From the NCBI RefSeq assembly GCF_000807675.2, contig NZ_CP019962.1, forward strand, positions 1,612,001-1,676,000: 64,000 nt of DNA, given 5' to 3'. This DNA comes from Eubacterium limosum (GTDB taxonomy: Bacteria; Bacillota; Clostridia; Eubacteriales; Eubacteriaceae). Within the stretch, counting starts at the first letter, position 1. The number at the start of each line of letters is the position of its first letter. Below are positions 60,786-64,000 of the stretch, in pieces. The notes beneath the pieces are model-generated. The model did not search any database. It saw only the letters and a list, made by a program, of their open reading frames with translations, and had not been told where the DNA came from. Made by a program: the position numbers and the translations under genes.

Positions 60786-62531
60786 TTGAACGAAACACAA
60801 CAGAATAAAAACGAAAATAGAAATCAGAATCGTCAAAACCACCGGCCCAAAAGAAGGAACCACCCGCCAAAGCATAAAGATAAGCTTAAAGTGATTCCCA
60901 TTGGGGGCCTTGGTGAAATCGGAAAAAACATGACGGTCTTTGAATACAAGGACGAGATGATCATTGTTGACTGCGGCTTGAAATTTCCAGACGATGAAAT
61001 GTACGGTATTGACATTGTCCTGCCAGATTTCAGCTATATTGTCGAAAATGCCGATAAGCTGAAGGGGCTTTTTATCACCCACGGACATGAGGACCATATT
61101 GGAGGCATTGTCTATCTGGTTAAAAAGCTGGGCATTACTGTCCCTATTTACGCCACCAAGTTTACCATGGGGCTCATCGATAAAAAGCTCGTTGAACACC
61201 GACTGGTTACCAGTGTGGACCGTCAGATTGTAAAGGCAGGCGACCGGGTGCAGAAGGGCAGCTTTGAAGTCGAATTTATCCGGGTTAACCACAGTATTGC
61301 CGATTCCGTTGCCCTTTATATTAAGACACCGGCAGCGACCGTTTTTCATACAGGAGACTTTAAGATCGACTACCATCCCATCGATGGCGAAATCATGGAT
61401 TTACAGCGTATTGCCAAGCTGGGGAGCCAGGGCATTGACCTGCTTATGGCCGACAGCACCAACGTTGAGGAAGCAGGCTTTACACCTTCTGAAAGCTCCG
61501 TTGGCGCGACTTTCTACAACCTGTTCAGAGGCTGTAAAAACCGAATCATTATCACTACCTTCGCATCAAATGTGCACCGGGTTCAGCAGATCATCGACGC
61601 GGCAGCCAGCTATAAGCGCAAGGTCATCATTAATGGCCGGAGCATGGAAAACATGGTGGAGGTCGCCTCCGATCTGGGGTATCTGAAAATCCCTAAAAAT
61701 ATCCTTATAGACATCAAGGATATGAAGAGCTATAAAGACAGCGAGCTGGTAATCATCACGACCGGCAGTCAGGGCGAGCCCATGGCAGCCCTTGGCCGTA
61801 TGGCCCACGGTGAGCACCGTTTCCTGAACATTAAAAAAGAAGACACGGTTATTATCTCAGCTTCTCCCGTCCCGGGGAATGAAAAGATGGTTTCAGAAGT
61901 GATCAATAAGCTGGTGGATCTTGGCTCAGAGGTTGTTTACAAAAAATTTGCAGACATCCATGTTTCCGGCCATGCCCGCCAGGAAGAGCTGAAGCTGGTT
62001 CAGACACTGGTTAAGCCAAAATTCTTCTTACCGGTTCACGGTGAGGCCCGAATGCTCGTGCACCACGCCGCCCTTGCGGAAAGTGTGGGAACCGACAAGC
62101 GCAATATCCTCATTGCGGAGAATGGATCAGTCTTGGAAGTAGACCATCGAAGCTGTAAGATTACCGGCAAGGTACAGGCAGAGCCAGTACTGGTCGACGG
62201 CCTGGGTGTCGGCGACATTGGAAATATTGTATTAAATGACCGTAAACGCCTGTCTGAGGACGGCCTGTTTATTGTGGTGGTGACGATGCATAAAGGTAAA
62301 GCCATCTCAGGACCAGACATTATCTCCAGAGGCTTTGTCTATGTACGCGAATCCGAAGAGCTTATCAACACAGCCCGCGATGAAGTTAAAAAAGCCCTCC
62401 TGGCCTGTGAAGAAAAAGGCGTAGTGGACTGGAGTTCCATTAAAAATGAAATCCGCGAGTCCCTCTTCCGTTACCTGTACAGCCAGACAAACAGGAAGCC
62501 GATGATCCTGCCGATTTTAATGGAAGTATAA
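60786..62531 (+). CDS. rnjA: Ribonuclease J
   Basis: A 581-residue metallo-beta-lactamase/beta-CASP nuclease with 5'-exo and endonuclease activity, central to mRNA decay in Firmicutes. The first about 40 residues are a basic Asn/Gln/Arg/His-rich extension with no clear fold. The catalytic part begins at KVIPIGGLGEIGKNM, with HGHEDHIGG (zinc ligands) near residue 102, HTGDFK, and the beta-CASP motifs ADSTN and FASNVHRVQQI, then SGHA and PVHGEARML. The TTG start has GAAAGGAG upstream. It is followed by a strong terminator. Confidence 0.95.
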   Translation: MNETQQNKNENRNQNRQNHRPKRRNHPPKHKDKLKVIPIGGLGEIGKNMTVFEYKDEMIIVDCGLKFPDDEMYGIDIVLPDFSYIVENADKLKGLFITHGHEDHIGGIVYLVKKLGITVPIYATKFTMGLIDKKLVEHRLVTSVDRQIVKAGDRVQKGSFEVEFIRVNHSIADSVALYIKTPAATVFHTGDFKIDYHPIDGEIMDLQRIAKLGSQGIDLLMADSTNVEEAGFTPSESSVGATFYNLFRGCKNRIIITTFASNVHRVQQIIDAAASYKRKVIINGRSMENMVEVASDLGYLKIPKNILIDIKDMKSYKDSELVIITTGSQGEPMAALGRMAHGEHRFLNIKKEDTVIISASPVPGNEKMVSEVINKLVDLGSEVVYKKFADIHVSGHARQEELKLVQTLVKPKFFLPVHGEARMLVHHAALAESVGTDKRNILIAENGSVLEVDHRSCKITGKVQAEPVLVDGLGVGDIGNIVLNDRKRLSEDGLFIVVVTMHKGKAISGPDIISRGFVYVRESEELINTARDEVKKALLACEEKGVVDWSSIKNEIRESLFRYLYSQTNRKPMILPILMEV

Positions 62532-62570
62532 CTTTACCATTTTTAAAATGAATATGATTTAGAAATCTTA

Positions 62571-62615
62571 AGCTTCAGAATATGGGAAAATTTTCCCATT
62601 ATCTGGAGCTTTTTC
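62571..62615 (+). terminator. Intrinsic terminator after rnjA
   Basis: AGCTTCAGA pairs with TCTGGAGCT, with an inner ATGGGAAAA/TTTTCCCAT stem, and is followed by TTTTT. Confidence 0.92.
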
Positions 62616-62707
62616 TAAAATAATGGCTATAATTGTAAAAATTTAGTAACAATTTGATCTAAGATGTGTTATAATGTTGATTAAACGAAAAGAAAGGAAC
62701 TTAGGGA

Positions 62708-63073
62708 ATGAACGTATATGATGAAGCCAACAATTTGGCCCAGGCTCTTAAAGAATCAAACGAATACCAGAACTTTAAAGCAGCAGAGCTGAAGCTAAAG
62801 GCTGACGAAGAACATTACGCAATGGCTCAGGATTACGCGAAAAAGCAAATGGGTCTTCAGACAAAACAAATGATGGGCCAGGAGCTGACAGAGGAAGAGG
62901 TAGAAGCCTATAACTCTTTAACAGCGTCCGTGCTGGGCATTCCGATTATTGCCGAATACTTCCAGGCGCAGATGTATTTTGGCATTGTCTTCCAGGATAT
63001 CATGGATATCATCAGCAAAGCCGTTGATTTAGACATGGGCGGCATGTTTGGCAGCGAGGAAGACGCAGAGTAA
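62708..63073 (+). CDS. YlbF/YmcA family protein
   Basis: A 121-residue all-helical protein of the YlbF/YmcA (DUF964, Com_YlbF) family, with ANNLAQALKESNEYQNFKAAELKLKAD at the start. In Bacillus, YlbF, YmcA and YaaT form a complex that promotes RNase Y-dependent RNA maturation and affects competence and biofilm. It lies right after RNase J here, which suits an RNA role, but the precise orthology among the paralogues is not settled. GAAAGGA lies upstream of the ATG. A terminator follows. Confidence 0.82.
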   Translation: MNVYDEANNLAQALKESNEYQNFKAAELKLKADEEHYAMAQDYAKKQMGLQTKQMMGQELTEEEVEAYNSLTASVLGIPIIAEYFQAQMYFGIVFQDIMDIISKAVDLDMGGMFGSEEDAE

Positions 63074-63085
63074 TTAAATAAATTC

Positions 63086-63122
63086 AGGGGTACTTTCCAA
63101 AAAAACAAGGTACCCTTTTTTT
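63086..63122 (+). terminator. Intrinsic terminator
   Basis: AGGGGTAC pairs with GTACCCTT (one wobble), then a T-run. Confidence 0.85.
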
Positions 63123-63151
63123 GAGTAAATCCCCGTAATTGAGGTGAGTAA

Positions 63152-64000
63152 ATGAAGATTAGATTAACCCAGGGTGAAGCGAAAAAAGAGGCTTCGGAGC
63201 CCAAAACGCAGAACCGTCAGGCACAAAAGCGGACGGCTCAGTCAACCGAGGTGGAGATGCGTAAAAAGCGTGCGAACGCCAAGCGTCCCGCGGACGGAGG
63301 CACCCAGACCACACCAAAGAAAAAAACGCAGCAGCGGAAACCAGCAGAGGGAGCCGTAAAACGCCGACCTACGGAAGGCAGTAAAGTACAGGAACGCAGA
63401 GAAACCTCTCGTTCGGCGGGCGCAGGTACCCCGAAGCAGAGACCAGCAGGCCAGAAAAAAGGCCAGACAGCCCAGAGAGCAGACAGCCCGGGCACTGCTA
63501 AAAAGAAGAGACCGGTACAGAAACAGCCTGCCGAAACACGCCGGAGAAGAGAAGCAGAAGCAATGGACGCACCTGTAAAAAGAAAAAAAGGCGGACTTAA
63601 ATACAAGCTGCCCATCGTCATTGCAGCCGTTGTGCTGATTGTCGTTATTGGCATCTTTGCAGGCAGAGGCTTCTACAACGCCATGCTGGAACCCACAGGG
63701 ACAAGCACAGAAACCATGATCGTCGAAATTCCAGACGGCTCGACCATCAAAGACGTTGGAGAGATCCTTTACGATCAGGGCTTAATTAAGAACACCATGA
63801 TATTCCAGAGCTATGCAGGACGCCACAGCCGCGGAACAAGCGGTATGCAGGCCGGCAACTATGAAATGAACCACGCTATGTCCGTCCCGGACATTGTGAA
63901 CAAAATGCTGAACGGCGATGTCTACAGCGGCGCGATTCCGGTACTCCTGTCCGAGGGCAAAAACATCAATGAAATGGCCCAGATACTGGAAAAGCATAAT
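63152..64000 (+). CDS. mltG: Endolytic transglycosylase MltG, N-terminal part (runs off right edge)
   Basis: A frame open to the right edge, 283 codons visible. About the first 148 residues are highly basic and Gln/Thr/Pro-rich with no fold, and must lie in the cytoplasm. One membrane helix (about 151-173, KLPIVIAAVVLIVVIGIFAG) follows, then a LysM-like/YceG region with VEIPDGSTIKDVGEILYDQGLI and GMQAGNYEMNHAMSVPDIVNKML. MltG cuts growing glycan strands near the membrane. The catalytic Glu would lie beyond the edge. ATG 63152 has GAGGTGAG upstream. The long cytoplasmic tail is unusual for this family. Confidence 0.88.
   Translation, partial: MKIRLTQGEAKKEASEPKTQNRQAQKRTAQSTEVEMRKKRANAKRPADGGTQTTPKKKTQQRKPAEGAVKRRPTEGSKVQERRETSRSAGAGTPKQRPAGQKKGQTAQRADSPGTAKKKRPVQKQPAETRRRREAEAMDAPVKRKKGGLKYKLPIVIAAVVLIVVIGIFAGRGFYNAMLEPTGTSTETMIVEIPDGSTIKDVGEILYDQGLIKNTMIFQSYAGRHSRGTSGMQAGNYEMNHAMSVPDIVNKMLNGDVYSGAIPVLLSEGKNINEMAQILEKHN

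Noticed and set aside
60555-61376. 273-codon - strand frame across sfsA and rnjA
   Set aside because: It crosses two conserved genes in antisense and shows no domain.
63238-63654. 138-codon - strand frame in the basic tail of mltG
   Set aside because: It is the antisense reading of a low-complexity Lys/Arg/Gln region and has no ribosome site.

Overview
This window looks like chromosomal DNA of a low-to-mid GC Firmicute of the class Clostridia, most likely a Eubacterium/Acetobacterium-type anaerobe. The evidence is protein similarity recalled from memory, Gram-positive ribosome binding sites (AGGAGG type), frequent TTG/GTG starts, a T-box leader on alaS, and a Bacillus/Clostridium-type gene order. 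No rRNA gene is present, so the genus is an inference. Most genes lie on the + strand. The exceptions are a patatin gene, two membrane proteins and murC at the left end, one TetR gene, def and one AraC gene.

Left part (1-25.3 kb) is core housekeeping DNA: murC, purR, spoVG, glmU, prs, pth, mfd, a PrsA-type foldase, a SpoVB/MurJ-family flippase, mazG, hup, rqcP, divIC, ppx, five tRNA genes (Leu, fMet, Met, Glu, Val), tilS, hpt, ftsH, a hot-dog thioesterase, coaX and dus. This is the purR-to-ftsH block of Bacillus subtilis, but without the sporulation genes that normally interrupt it (yabP, yabQ, spoIIE). That fits a lineage that does not sporulate.

Middle part (25-43.5 kb) is more accessory. 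It holds a UPF0489 protein, a membrane protein of unknown family, a SpoIIM-family protein, a CoA-linked acid catabolism operon (crotonase, CoA-transferase, acyl-CoA dehydrogenase) followed by a MarR regulator, a sodium-coupled NSS transporter, two related membrane-anchored NERD proteins (one with a ruined catalytic motif and an HRDC domain), an FtsX-type ABC transporter, and a TetR regulator. It then carries a redox operon of rhodanese lipoprotein, Rrf2 regulator, RclA-like flavoprotein disulfide reductase and thioredoxin. The redox operon has a consensus promoter overlapped by two identical-pattern operators, and is the most interesting item in the window. An orphan HPt protein and peptide deformylase follow.

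Right part (43.5-64 kb) holds an AraC/GyrI-like regulator, a four-gene module of response regulator, intramembrane-sensing kinase and FtsX-type ABC transporter, and an iscR-iscS-iscU iron-sulfur operon. Next come two AI-2E-family membrane proteins around a PRC-barrel protein, the T-box-controlled alaS, then ireB, a ferredoxin-tailed aldo/keto reductase, ruvX, a DUF1292 protein with a Cys-Gly tail, sfsA, RNase J, a YlbF-family protein and the start of mltG, which runs off the window. Many operons end in clear intrinsic terminators, and several carry near-consensus sigma-A promoters.
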